Below, one piece after another: positions 46,227 through 56,786 of a stretch of DNA of 64,000 bases. Position 1 is the stretch's first letter; each line of letters starts with the position of its first letter. Under the pieces are notes generated by a model that worked only from the letters and a program-made list of their open reading frames with translations, was not told the origin of the DNA and did no database searches. Source of the stretch: Salvia splendens (lineage: Eukaryota > Streptophyta > Magnoliopsida > Lamiales > Lamiaceae). The position numbers and the translations under genes are program-made. Where the stretch lies: assembly GCF_004379255.2 (NCBI RefSeq), contig NC_056040.1:4878257-4942256 (forward strand), given 5' to 3'.

Positions 46227-46348
46227 GATACAGACCAAACATGAGAACTCATCCCAAAAGACTAGCCTGTTAGGAGAGAGAGCCCATTTAGTCTATATAC
46301 ACCACATCAGTTGTTCTCAGAACCGATGTGGGAATTGAGTCCGTAATA
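46227..46348 (-). repeat. TRIM LTR, minus copy (5' LTR)
   Basis: 122 bp. On the minus strand it starts TATTACGG instead of TGTTACGG. Confidence 0.88.
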
Positions 46349-46859
46349 TTGAGTCTCTTTCGAGAACCTGAATATCGAAAAGGTGAATCTCCATGCCCTG
46401 TAAGCCTACTTAAAAGATCATCTCTGTATATGGGCCGATGATAATAGAAGCCCTCATCAACGTTCAGCCGCAAATAGTCTTCAACATGACTTCTACTATA
46501 TATGTCCCCATTCTGACAATTGAATTCTCAACCAACTACCTCACTGAAAATAGTACCAAAAGTAATACAGAGAGATTCCATATCATTCCCAAACATTCTC
46601 AACGAATACAACAGACACCTCTCTTTTTCGTAGAAGTACTCCTTTGCAACTTGAAGTAGTCGCTCTGTGCGATGCCTTGGCTCCGCAACTCTTACCCAAT
46701 TGTGTGAATATGGACTCTTCCTAGTTAGAAGCACCCATACCAAAAGACCAAAGGAAGATACATCTCCTGTGATGTGATGGAAGGAAAAATTTGTTACTCT
46801 CCTCAAGGGGTAAAGAACCCAGCAAGCTTAGATTCAGCGAGCAACCTTTTCTTATGAAG

Positions 46860-48440
46860 AGTGACATGTGCCATGGAGAAATACAAACACCTTCATCTCC
46901 TTTCATTCGAATCAAGAATGACACCAAATATTTATGGTGACCCGGCTGGAAAAATTCCCTCCGGCTCATAGCCTTTGTTATTGTCAAAGCACCAAGGTTT
47001 TGCTTTCTCTTAGACTCCTGCGTTTTACTCATCAACTCATAGCTGCCTTCAGGTGGGAATTCCTCCTCCTTCTCGGTCTCTTCTGACAGCATTTTGGCTC
47101 CTTTCACCTCTGCCAATGCAAGGCTTCTTGTCAATGCAAGGTGTTCTATCACAACAATAGCAGCTGCATTTTCTTTCCCTTGTTCTGTCTCAGCAATCTC
47201 CTTCTCATTGCACATGTCTTCATTTGATCTTGTAGTGATTTTATATGCCAACTCACGAGTTAGCTCATGTTTAGTTGACGGTCTCCTGAAGCCCCTCTTC
47301 CCCCTATCCTCCAAATCAGAATGATTCATCGAAGCTGTATGCGTATTTCCAAGATTTATAACTTGTGGTACTACGTATCGGTTAGAACTCCCCCGTAATT
47401 TCATCACCATTTCCTTCCTGGCCTCCTCTATCAGTACTCCCTCATCTTCTCCACACACATTTCTTTTCCTGAACTCCTTTCCTCATCAAATTCAAGGCTA
47501 GTGAGGATAGATTCTCTCATACTATCCTCCTTTCTATCCTCATCTCACAATAAATTCCTCTAAAATTCAAAGCTGACTCTTGTAGTCTAGCCAAAGCAAA
47601 TGCGTGAACAAGTGATTTAGGCTTGAAAATTTTAACTGATTTTTGTACATGATAATTCAATCCACTCACAAAAAGATGAACAGCATACGATTCAGTGATC
47701 TCAACCTTTTCTAGCAAGGTTTTGAATTGATTGAGATAGTAAGAGACCATACCTAATTGTTTTAGGCTTCTTAATTCAACCATAGGATTGGAGAAATAGT
47801 GGCAACTGTTCGCCTGCTTCAATTCCGGTGTTTGCCTTCCGATGAAGTTACTGATTTTTGCAGGAAAACATGTGACACATTCCTCCACTGATTTATACCT
47901 TTGTTCCAGAATTTCAGGGGCCGTTGATGCAGTAGATTGCAGCAAATTTGGAGCAGTAATACAAGTGCCAGAACCGTTCAAATCATTGACAGAGACTATC
48001 GGAGAATCAACCTTAGATTAGCGTTTCGGGAAGCATTGAGCATGCGTGTTTGATCCGGTCGAAGCTGCCGAAGAATTGCCTCCATTATCAGCCTTAAGCT
48101 TCACCATCAACTCAGAGTTTTGGACTTTAAGAGCAACGAAATCATCCCGCAGCTCCTTCAAGGTTTGATCGCAAGTGCGAACAGCTTGATCACGCCTCTG
48201 ATTGGACTCGTCGAGCCTCGAGAACAAATCGCCCATTGCCTTGCTAATTGTCTCCTCCACCAGCAGCAGATTTGCCGATCGAGATTGGATCGACATTGAT
48301 AGGGATCGAACAAGGTAACTAATACCACTTGGTGCAGAATTGGGGTCACCGTTGATAGGAAGAGCGACCGGAATCTCACCTATACACAATGAGCCATTGA
48401 GAGAAGACGAGAGAGATAAGAGAGAAGGAAATTCCATTAA
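46860..48440 (-). pseudogene. older Gypsy gag remnant
   Basis: Minus-strand frames at about 48440-48018 and 47981-47517 belong together. The first has a charged coiled-coil stretch (LFSRLDESNQRRDQAV, LKELRDDFVALK). The second has a retrotransposon gag core (GMVSYYLNQFKTLLEKVEI, YAVHLFVSGLNYHVQKSVKIFKP, LVHAFALARLQES). A stop separates them, and the downstream part (to about 46860) is frameshifted and hard to assign. No protease or RT follows: the sequence runs directly into the WDR6-like pseudogene. The right side, presumably its LTR, is split by the Retand insertion at 48493 and continues at 59557. Confidence 0.72.
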
Positions 48441-48492
48441 TTCATCGTTCATGATCCAATACAATAGAATGAACAGCTTATATAAATGTACA

Positions 48493-49090
48493 TGATGGAT
48501 CCGCGAATTTCTGATGTTTGTAAATGCTGGTAGAGAATAAAGACTACGACACAATGAATTTACGTGGTTCGATTTACTGAAGTAAATCTACGTCCACGGG
48601 AAGAAGGGAGGGCAAGATTGTATTGCTTGATCTGGGATTACAGCTTACAACACAGACTTGCTATATGCTATTTTATCTCTAGAGAGCTTAACCTTTTTCT
48701 ATCTGATCTAAGTTCTATTTATACATTGAACTAAGATCGTGGTTTGCAGCCCCACTAACAAGATCGTGGGTGAGCAATAACTGCTCAATAACTGCTTCGT
48801 ACCACTAAATAGATCGTGGGTATAGCGGAGGTCGTGGAGGCCTTTCATGAGTCCACTAACTCCTAGTTCGGTCGAAGGCTGAGACCGAACTGCTGGACTT
48901 TACCGATCAGCTCTTGCCGATCTGAGAGGAGAGCTTGACTGGTCGGCTTTTACCGAGCTGTAAGCTGAGTCCGAACTCTTTGGTCGTGCCGAACTCTTTG
49001 GTGCCGAACAGATACTCTTTCTTGGGCTCTGGGCTGATGGGCCGTCACTGTTATTGGGCTTGCCATTAGGGTTTAGTTCGTACCCCATCA
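48493..49090 (-). repeat. 3' LTR of Retand copy 1
   Basis: 598 bp, apparently identical to 58954-59551 and to the reverse complement of 59910-60507. Adjacent CTACCCCCCCC is the reverse complement of the polypurine tract. Confidence 0.95.
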
Positions 49091-49413
49091 CTACCCCCCC
49101 CGAAAAGCGAAGTGAATCACTTCGGCGAGGTGAGTCACTTCGGCATTCTGGATAACGGTAAGGGGGAGGCTGACGTCAGGGGACGTGCCTTGCATTAAAT
49201 GCGACAGTAAAATTAGGCCGTTGAATCCTGAAAAGGTGGGATTCGAAACGGTGCGACGATCTTGAAATCTTCGCCGAATCTGATAAATACCTCCTTTCTT
49301 CATCATTGAAGCACTTTTGCTGTTGCGTCTTCTATACTCTCTCTTTCTCGAGAAATTTTCTTCCGCTTTCAAGAGCTTCCTCAGACTTTCTTCACCTTCA
49401 AAAAGTAAGAAAA

Positions 49414-51277
49414 ATGGCTTCTATTTCTTCTTCGGAGTCGGGTAGCAGTAGGAGAGGTGGTAAGGGGTCTTCTGGCCGGAAAGAGTCCGGGGAGAAGACC
49501 GTAGAGTATTTCCATAGTATTTTGAGTAAGGATACTGTGGTATCCCTACCCGAAAAATACTTTTTTCCTGGGGGGAGGGCGGTGGTACCTGACGGTGATC
49601 ATAGGGCTGACTCCCCGCCGGAGGGTTACGCCACCGTGTACGAGGCCTGCTTAGAATGCGGGCTTCGTTTCCCCCTCCCTTCTGCCTTTATAGATTTACT
49701 AGATTTTTTTCAGCTTCCTTTAGGCCAGGTGACTCCGAACTCTTGGAGGCACTTGTCGGCCTTCGCTGCCGAACTCCGTAGGTTAGGAAGGGATTTGTCT
49801 TTGAAGGCGATCCTTAAATTCTTTCAATTTAAGAGGAAGGGGTCTTGGTTTTACTTGATCCCTGTACAGCCCTTTAGGGCCTTTTGTAAAACGAAGTGGC
49901 CGAAGTGGCAAAACCGCTTCTTCTATTATGATAGGACCGCGGCTCCTAGTTTTCCTTGGAGAGGGCCGAAGTCTGTTATCCGTCATCCTCGGCCTGAACC
50001 GTTGGACGAGCTCGATGGCGAGCTCAACAAGATTCCCATAGTTAGGAAACAATACACGGAGTCTGAGCTCGTCAAGGGCGACGTCGTGTTCGACATCTCG
50101 TCTTCGGACGAAGAGGCCGAGGGTGAGGATTTCTCTTTATCTTTATGCTCTACTGCTTTAACGAAGAAAATCTGACTTTGCTTTCTTGCTGTTTGGCAGT
50201 GTACATGCTGAATAAGGCTATCCGAAAGTCCTCCGAGCTTGTGGAGCCGGAGAGGCAGAGAGCCCCTCGCTCGGCATCTGAAGCCGAGGAGAATCCGAAG
50301 AGGCAAAAAACCTCTTCTTCGGATCCGAAAGTGCCGGAGTCGTGTTCGGCTAAAGGGAAGGGGAAATTTCATGAGTCCCCAAGAGTGCCGGGGAAAGACC
50401 TGGTCATCTCCGAGGTGGTTGCAGACATCCCGGAACACGTCCCTGAGCCTTTTCAATGGCCGACAAATTTTGTGGAGGTAAGCTTTCTGACTTGGCTTCT
50501 TTTCCACATTTTTTGATGGCCATTCTGTTGAGTTTTTTCCTTGTTCATCTTCAGAGAGCCAAGCTCGTCTCCGTGGAGCTCTCCAAAGCATCCCACGACT
50601 ACGAGGAGATGCAGAAGAAGTTGCATCTTGCTCGAAGTCTGGCCGAACAGGCTGAGGCCAAATTTGAGAGGGCCCGAGCTGCTAGGATCTCGGCTCAGGA
50701 TGAAGCCCGGTCAGCCAAAAACCAGCTCATCATCCTGCAAGAGCAGACGAAGCACCGGGAGGCTCAGAAGGAGGCTGCCGCCGTGGCTGCCCAGGGGGAG
50801 GCTCTCCGTGTTTACACGGAGAAACTCTTTTTGAGCAGCCAGTTCTCGGCCTTTGTCGGTAGTCTGGTAAGGCTAATTACCGATAAGGGGGAGCAGGGGG
50901 CCGACGTCGTGCTGCCTCTGTACAGCCGTGAGATAGCAGCTCGGCTTCAGAATCTGCCGCTCCTTGAGGAGCTCGCTTCATCCTCGGTCCTGCTTTCTGC
51001 AGACCGAGTCCGGAGTTGTCGAGCTGATCGGGACGAGAACCTGGAGGCTATCTTTGCCTCCGTGGGACCCGTTTCACCCGCTTCGACTTACAACGGAGAG
51101 GGTGAGGCCGAGTCGCTGGAGCTGGAGGCCGAAGTCGAGCGGGCCGGGCATCCGGAGAAGGAAGCCGATCAGGAGGCGGAGGCGAGGCCGGCAGGATGCG
51201 AGGCCGAGGCTGAGGTAGCTCAGGAGAAAGAAGCTGAACCAGACCAAGGAGCCGGAGACGAAGCTGGCGGAGTATGA
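49414..51277 (+). CDS. Retand antisense ORF 1, three exons, gypsy-type transposon domain protein
   Basis: Opposite to gag-pol. Proposed exons 49414-50122, 50200-50477 and 50555-51277 are joined by GT/AG introns of 77 bp each and give 569 residues in one frame. Without splicing, each frame ends just past its donor. Residues 1-236 (MASISSSESGSSRRGG..., YATVYEACLECGLRFPL, FIDLLDFFQLPLGQVTPNSW, KGSWFYLIPVQPFRAFCKTK) resemble the plant domain catalogued as putative gypsy-type transposon. The middle is Lys/Ser-rich (PKRQKTSSSD). The C-terminal part is a long coiled coil (LVSVELSKASHDYEEMQKKL...) and an acidic, Glu/Ala-rich tail. Function is unknown. A TATA-like GATAAATACC lies near 49279. The splice model is inferred from sequence only. 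Confidence 0.72.
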
Positions 51278-51478
51278 TTTCGTCTCCCTTCTCTTAGTCT
51301 AGTTTCTTCCTTGTAAAATGGCCTTGAAGCCCTCCTAGTGTAAAAATTTTCCTTGTGAATGAAAAATACTCTACACTTGTCTTCGTATAGCTTTTCGTAC
51401 TCGCCTTTATTCCTGTTGTATTTTACTATCTGCTCGGTACAGCTGCCGAACTAATATAGCTGCTTTGTACTCAAGGAG

Positions 51479-52267
51479 ATGGAGATACTTCACTGGAAAC
51501 GGCTGTACTCTTCGGCTTTAGACGAAGCTGAGAAAAGAGCTATAGCCGATCAGACGAAGAATGACGAGCTTCTGGCTCGTTTAGTGAAGCTGGAGGCCGA
51601 TAATAAGGACTTAGAGTCCGATAAGAAGGATCTGGAGGCCGAGCTGAATACGACCATTGCTGAGAGGACTGCGTACGAGGATTACATCCGTGTGCGCGGG
51701 GGAGTGACCATATCAGATGTTCAGAGTCGAGTTGACGAACTGTGGGAGGAATATCATGTACTCCGGAGGAACAATGCGCTGGAGAGCTCGGCTTGCCAAC
51801 AAGTTGTGAAATCATTGCGGCGCTGGGCTTCTCGGTACAACATTGTTCTTTCTCGGCGCCCCTCCATAGAAAGATTCCTTCGGCATATCGTGCCAACAGA
51901 TGCTCGCACTCCAGATCAAACCTCTGGTTCCCTTGTTCAAAATCCTACTCCCAGTCAACAACGAACTCCGGAACAGCCGGAAACGTCAAGACGAGAACGG
52001 GCTCAGGAGCAACCGGAATCGTCAAGACAGGGACGGACTGAAATTCGCCGAGGAGTTGTGACTATGAGCGAGCAAGATCAGCAGATGCTTACTGCAGAGA
52101 CTCTTCATCGCCGAGGTGTTAGGACTTCTCGGGCTCGGGGAAGAGGCGTTGGGTCGAGGATAGCATCTCGTCGACCTGCTTATTCTTCATCTGCTCGGAA
52201 CAACCGAACTCGGCTTCCAGAGGATTTTGCAGATAGGTGGCTTAACTTCAGCAACCCTGGACAGTAG
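51479..52267 (+). CDS. Retand antisense ORF 2, coiled-coil and Arg-rich protein
   Basis: 262 residues, open from ATG at 51479. The first half is a coiled coil (LVKLEADNKDLESDKKDLEA near residues 36-55), the middle is Pro/Glu/Gln/Arg-rich with repeated EQPE(T/S)SR units, and the C-terminal third is Arg/Ser-rich (RRGVRTSRARGRGVGSR), as in nucleic-acid-binding tails. No family is recognised. It lies 200 bp after antisense ORF 1 on the same strand and could be its downstream exon in a longer transcript, since a coiled coil occurs in both. No splice path was proven. Confidence 0.55.
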   Translation: MEILHWKRLYSSALDEAEKRAIADQTKNDELLARLVKLEADNKDLESDKKDLEAELNTTIAERTAYEDYIRVRGGVTISDVQSRVDELWEEYHVLRRNNALESSACQQVVKSLRRWASRYNIVLSRRPSIERFLRHIVPTDARTPDQTSGSLVQNPTPSQQRTPEQPETSRRERAQEQPESSRQGRTEIRRGVVTMSEQDQQMLTAETLHRRGVRTSRARGRGVGSRIASRRPAYSSSARNNRTRLPEDFADRWLNFSNPGQ

Positions 52268-52400
52268 AATAGTCCTTTGTAATAGCGTAACGCCATTTTG
52301 TAGGGTAGCGGAGTTGTATGCCGAACAAGATTTGAAAAATGAAATTTTGTTTTCGCTTCTAACACTGTATTTACAGCTTAGCGAAAAAATTTCATCGTAC

Positions 52401-52680
52401 TTGTCCTCGGTCTTATGAAGTAAACTTCTTTGACCGGACTTGGTCCTTGGTCTTATGAAGTAAACTTCTTTGACCGGACTCGTCTTTGGTCTGATGAAAT
52501 AAACATCTTTGACCGGACTCGTCTTTGGTCTGATGAAATAAACATCTTTGACCGGACTCGTCTTTGGTCTGATGAAATAAACATCTTTGACCGGACTCGT
52601 CTTTGGTCTGATGAAATAAACATCTTTGACCGGACTCGTCTTTGGTCTGATGAAATAAACATCTTTGACCGGACTTGGTT
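52401..52680. repeat. 39-bp tandem array in Retand copy 1
   Basis: About seven units of the type TTTGGTCTGATGAAATAAAC...GACCGGACTC. The central five are nearly identical and exactly 39 bp. Because 39 is a multiple of three, the array stays open in several frames, which is not evidence of coding. Confidence 0.95.
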
Positions 52681-52905
52681 TGTGTTCTAATTTGGCGATT
52701 TTTGTCGCCGGGATCGAACTTTCCCTTGTCCTAATTCGGCGAGTTTTATCGCGTGGATCGGACTTTCCCAGTTAACCGAAGTGGTCTTATGCAGTAAACC
52801 TCTTTGACTAGACATGGTCGTCCCCGGTCTTATGAGGTAAACTTCTTTGACCGAACTTGGTCGTCCTAATTCGGCGAGGTTTATCGCGTGGATCGGACTT
52901 TCCCT

Positions 52906-53262
52906 TATTGCAGTTCGTTTCAGACGAAGTGCTTATTTCTTAAGCCGAATTGTGGTCTTGTATCTTCCTGAGAAGCTTGGACTCACAATCGTTGGCTTAT
53001 TGCAGTTCGTTTCAGACGAAGTGCTTGTTAAGCTGAATTGCGGTCTTGTATCCTCCTTGGAAGCTTGGACTCACAATCGTTGGCTTATTGCAGTTCGTTT
53101 CAGACGGACTGCTTGTTAAGCTGAATTGTGGTCTTGTATCCTCCTTGGAAGCTTGGACTCACAATCGTTGGCTTATTGCAGTTCGTTTCAGACGGACTGC
53201 TTGTTAAGCTGAATTGTGGTCTTATATCCTCCTTAGAAGCTTGGACTCACAATAGTCTTTAA
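52906..53262. repeat. 88-bp tandem array in Retand copy 1
   Basis: Four units around GGCTTATTGCAGTTCGTTTC, spaced 88 bp (52994, 53082, 53170), with a first, more diverged unit at about 52911. Together with the 39-bp array it occupies the region between pol and the antisense frames, as is known for Tat elements. Confidence 0.9.
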
Positions 53263-53465
53263 TAATCGATCTAAAAAGGGGATCAGTCTTTAAAGAACGA
53301 TATACCTTGGTACCATTTGTAAGAGACGACAAGCACATAGAGACAAAACACATAGAGAAAAAATGAAAAAGATGAAAGAAAAAAACTTTAAACTTTTTAT
53401 AAAACGACAAGTAAAAGGTACAAGTAAAAAACAAACAAATAAAAACATATACCCCTATGACCGAA

Positions 53466-56400
53466 CTAGACACGAGACGGACTGACCGGACCTTTGTCTC
53501 TTACAAGTGGAACTTCTTGAGGTTGGAGACGTGCCATGTTCGGGGGTACTTGTTCTCCTGACATGTGAGTCAATTTATAAGACCCTTTGCCGAGGACTTC
53601 TGACACCCGATATGGACCCTCCCATGTGGGTTCGAGTTTGCCCAGCTTTTCTGCTCGGCTTACTTCGTTGTTTCTCAAGACGAGATCTCCCACTTGAAAT
53701 TGAAGCTTTTTCACCCTTTGGTTATAATACCGGGCTACTTGCTCCTTATACTTGGCTGCTTTTATGCACGCCAATTCTCTTCTTTCTTCGGCGAGATCTA
53801 GTTCTGCTCTCAGTCCGTCGTCATTCATTTCTGAGGAGAAATTTAGAGTTCGGGGACTGGGTACGCCGATCTCCACCGGAATTACGGCTTCAGTGCCATA
53901 CACCAGACTATACGGAGTTTCACCGTTGGAGGTTTTGGGTGTAGTTCGGTAGGACCATAGGACTTGAGGGAGATTTTCTACCCATTGTCCTTTGGCTTGT
54001 TCTAACCGAGCTTTTAACCCTTTCACCAGAATCCGGTTCGTTACTTCCGTTTGTCCGTTTGCTTGGGGATGGGAGACCGAAGTGAACCGCTGTTGAATGT
54101 TCAGCTCTTGGCACCAATTCTTGAACGTCTTGTCGGTGAACTGAGTCCCATTATCCGAGATGAGGATGTGGGGTATGCCAAATCGGCACACTATGTTCTT
54201 CCAGACGAAGTCCAATGCCTTTGAGCTCGTTATCGTAGCTAATGGTTCCGCCTCCACCCACTTCGTGAAGTAGTCCACGGCAACGATAAGGAATTTCATT
54301 TGCCGAGGAGCTTGAGGAAGTGGTCCCACTATGTCTATGCCCCATTGCATGAAAGGCCAAGGGCTTTGCATAGTGTATAGATCGGTCTGCGGCATCCTTG
54401 GGACATTTGCATGAATTTGGCACTTCGTACACTTCTTGACGAGCTGCACTGCCTCTTGTACCATGGTTGGCCAATAATATCCCCATCTCAGAACTTTTTT
54501 AGCTAAAGCTCTGGCTCCGATGTGGCTACCGCACGACCCTTCATGAACTTCTCTGAGGATGTAGTCCGTCTCTTCTGGTCCTACGCACCGCAATAACGGC
54601 TGGAGGTAAGACTTTCTAAAGAGGACTCCTTCATGAAGTTCGTACCGAAGTGCTCGGCACGTGATCTTCCGAGCCTCTCTCTTATCCTCGGGCAATTGTC
54701 CTTGATCCAGATACTGGAAGATCGGCGTCATCCAGTTCGGCGAGCTGGATACTGAATGTACCTCGGCTTCATCAATGCTTCGATGCATTAATTCTTCCGC
54801 CTTTGAGCTCGGATCTGAGGCCAACTTACTTAAGGTATCTGCTCGGCTATTTTCCGCTCTAGGAATGCGGATTATCCGAAAATAGGAGAAACTTCGGCTG
54901 ACGCTTCGCGCTTTGTCCAAATACTTCTTCATTCTCTCGTCACGAGCTTCACTTGTACCCAACATGTGATTTACTATGACTTGTGAATCACAATGGACTT
55001 TGAGAGATTTGACGAGCAGACTTTGCGCTAACTGGAGTCCGGCCAGGAGGGCTTCGTACTCGGCTTCATTATTAGTAGTGGGGAATAGGAACCGAAGTGA
55101 GTAGGTTACCTCGTGTCCGTCGGGAGCGACAAGTAGAATACCAGCTCCACTTCCCATCTTGTTTGAAGCTCCATCTACGAATCCGCTCCAGCAGTCCGGC
55201 GGCTCTACTTCGGATTCCAAGGGCTGTGCTAGTTCGGCATTGGCAGAATTCTTCTGTTCGGCAATAACAGGAATTGCTTGATCGAACTTTGCTTCCGCAA
55301 GAAAATCTGCCAAGGCTTGTCCCTTGATGGCTTTCCGAGGTAGATATTCAATTGTGTGCTCTCCCAACTCTATAGCCCACTTGGCGATTCTGCCTGATGC
55401 TTCTGGTTTGGTCAACACTTGCCGAAGTGGCAGATCAGTTAAGACGCATACCTTGTGAGCATAGAAGTATGGCCGCAGTCTCCTTGCTGCATTTACTAAT
55501 GCCAGAGCAATCTTTTCCAGTGGTTGATACCTGGTTTCCGGACCTCTTAATGCTCGGCTTGTAAAATAGATGGGAAGCTGCTTTAGGCCTTCTTCTCGTA
55601 CAAGCACCGCGCTGATGGTTTGATCCGATGCCGCTAAGTATAAGAATATTACTTCGGCTTCGGTTGGAGCAGAGAGAATAGGAAGCTCGGCTAGATAACT
55701 TTTGAGCTCGTCAAAGGCCTTTTTCTGCTCGGCTCCCCACTCGAACTTTGGTGCCTTTTTCAACACCTTGAAGAACGGCAGTTGCTTTTCGGCTGCTTGG
55801 GAAAGGAATCGATTCAGTGCGGCTAGACATCCGGTTAGCCTTTGCACGTCATGTATGGACTTCGGCATTGCCATGTTCTGAACGATTTGAACTTTTGAGG
55901 GGTTTGCCTTGAGTCCGTCCTTTGAAACCCAACAACCCAGAAACTTTCCCGAATCTACCAAAAAGGTACACTTTTGGGGATTAAGTTTGAGGTTGGCTTT
56001 CTTGAGCACGTTGAGAGTGGACTTGAGGTTGTGCTCGTACTCCGAAGTGCTTTTGCTTTTGACGACTATATCGTCAACATACACTTCGACCTCCTTTCCA
56101 ATCAGGTGCCGAAAAAGCTTGTCTACCATCCTTTGATAAGTGGCTCCGGCATTCTTTAAACCGAATGGCATCTTTTTATAAGCGAAAATGCCGAAATCAG
56201 TAATGAAGGCCGTTTTTGAAGCGTCAATCTCATCCATTAAAACTTGATGGTATCCTTTGTACAGATCAAGAAAACAAAAAATTTCAAAGCCTATCAAAGC
56301 TTCTACTTTTTTATCTATGTTCGGAAGGGGATAGCAATCTTTGGGACAGTGCTTATTTAGATCGGTGAAATCTATGCACATCCGCCATCCTCCTTCCTTT

Positions 56401-56765
56401 TTCTTGATCATGACAGGATTGGCCACCCACGAAGGATACTTCACTTCGAATAACACATCCGCCTTCAATAATTGACGGACTTCGTCATGGATGACTTGAC
56501 TTCGTTCTGCCGCAAAGAGTCTTTGCTTCTGTTTTATCGGCCGGACTGAAGGATCAATATTTAACCGATGAGTGATTACCTCGGGGGGCACTCCGGTCAT
56601 GTCCAACGGAGACCATGCAAAGACGTCTTTATACTCCTTGAGGAGCTGGATGGTTTTTTCCCGAAGTAGGGGCGTTCCCGCGAAGCCGATCTTAACCGTT
56701 CTGGATGGATCGTCTTCGTACAGCTGAACTGTCATCGAGTTCGGCTCCGGTATGACTTCGGTCAT
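53466..56765 (-). CDS. Retand copy 1 pol: RT, RNase H, archaeal-type RNase H, integrase
   Basis: 1099 residues from the first ATG, but the frame is continuous with gag-protease across one UAG, so it is probably made by readthrough. RT at about 60-290 has WRMCIDFTDLNKHCPKD and YVDDIVVKS. A Gypsy RNase H follows (LAASDQTISAVLVRE, TSRALRGPETRYQPLEK). At about 525-650 comes a second RNase H (FVDGASNKMGSGAGILL, TNNEAEYEALLAGLQLA), diagnostic of the Tat lineage. Integrase has a zinc-binding HEGSCGSHIGARA...CTKCQ segment near 735-780 and core residues in WGIDIVGPLP, ISDNGTQF and NGQTEVTNR. All catalytic residues I looked for are present. It ends 220 bp before the tandem arrays. Confidence 0.95.
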   Translation of the reverse strand: MTEVIPEPNSMTVQLYEDDPSRTVKIGFAGTPLLREKTIQLLKEYKDVFAWSPLDMTGVPPEVITHRLNIDPSVRPIKQKQRLFAAERSQVIHDEVRQLLKADVLFEVKYPSWVANPVMIKKKEGGWRMCIDFTDLNKHCPKDCYPLPNIDKKVEALIGFEIFCFLDLYKGYHQVLMDEIDASKTAFITDFGIFAYKKMPFGLKNAGATYQRMVDKLFRHLIGKEVEVYVDDIVVKSKSTSEYEHNLKSTLNVLKKANLKLNPQKCTFLVDSGKFLGCWVSKDGLKANPSKVQIVQNMAMPKSIHDVQRLTGCLAALNRFLSQAAEKQLPFFKVLKKAPKFEWGAEQKKAFDELKSYLAELPILSAPTEAEVIFLYLAASDQTISAVLVREEGLKQLPIYFTSRALRGPETRYQPLEKIALALVNAARRLRPYFYAHKVCVLTDLPLRQVLTKPEASGRIAKWAIELGEHTIEYLPRKAIKGQALADFLAEAKFDQAIPVIAEQKNSANAELAQPLESEVEPPDCWSGFVDGASNKMGSGAGILLVAPDGHEVTYSLRFLFPTTNNEAEYEALLAGLQLAQSLLVKSLKVHCDSQVIVNHMLGTSEARDERMKKYLDKARSVSRSFSYFRIIRIPRAENSRADTLSKLASDPSSKAEELMHRSIDEAEVHSVSSSPNWMTPIFQYLDQGQLPEDKREARKITCRALRYELHEGVLFRKSYLQPLLRCVGPEETDYILREVHEGSCGSHIGARALAKKVLRWGYYWPTMVQEAVQLVKKCTKCQIHANVPRMPQTDLYTMQSPWPFMQWGIDIVGPLPQAPRQMKFLIVAVDYFTKWVEAEPLATITSSKALDFVWKNIVCRFGIPHILISDNGTQFTDKTFKNWCQELNIQQRFTSVSHPQANGQTEVTNRILVKGLKARLEQAKGQWVENLPQVLWSYRTTPKTSNGETPYSLVYGTEAVIPVEIGVPSPRTLNFSSEMNDDGLRAELDLAEERRELACIKAAKYKEQVARYYNQRVKKLQFQVGDLVLRNNEVSRAEKLGKLEPTWEGPYRVSEVLGKGSYKLTHMSGEQVPPNMARLQPQEVPLVRDKGPVSPSRV

Positions 56766-56786
56766 CGCCTCTGACTCCGGCTGCTG

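Larger units (their letters stand above)
45615..46348. mobile_element. inverted composite TRIM retroelement
   Basis: Three copies of a 122-123 bp LTR (TGTTACGGACTCAATTCCC ... GTCTGTATCA) are present: one in plus orientation (45615-45737) and two in minus (45842-45964, 46227-46348). The minus pair with 262 bp between them is a complete terminal-repeat retrotransposon in miniature. The plus LTR is followed by only 104 bp of the same interior and then abuts the 3' end of the minus copy. The whole 734-bp structure is flanked by TTGAG at 45610-45614 and 46349-46353, so it entered the genome as one unit with two 5' LTR ends facing outward. It codes for nothing. Insertion split a WDR6-like exon. Confidence 0.88.
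43638..46806 (-). pseudogene. WDR6-like WD40 protein gene, degenerate and twice interrupted
   Basis: Three minus-strand pieces appear in protein order. Piece 1 (46806-46354) has ERCLLYSLRMFGNDME, ITFGTIFSEVVG and GHGDS. Piece 2 (45609-45381) has QLVSIFNDCSDCIWEV and ITTVSEDCTYRVWDQHGREL. Piece 3 (44311-43638) has VGCNSAIYRLHMAAEG, EWTELARISEEASIIGMDL, FTFTWPVEKDRHLLRIYWCK and RIMCLDASIDEEL. These match the order of motifs in plant WDR6-type proteins, WD40 cofactors of tRNA 2'-O-methylation. Piece 1 needs a frameshift near GHGDS to stay in register, WD repeats are worn, and large parts are missing. A TRIM composite splits the coding sequence at 45610-46353, and a Tourist-like element sits at the splice donor of piece 2. 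An old loss of function is likely. Confidence 0.82.

Noticed and set aside
52430..52690. Periodic frame FDRTRLWSDEINI repeated
   Set aside because: The 39-bp array is a multiple of three, so it stays open on both strands without coding.
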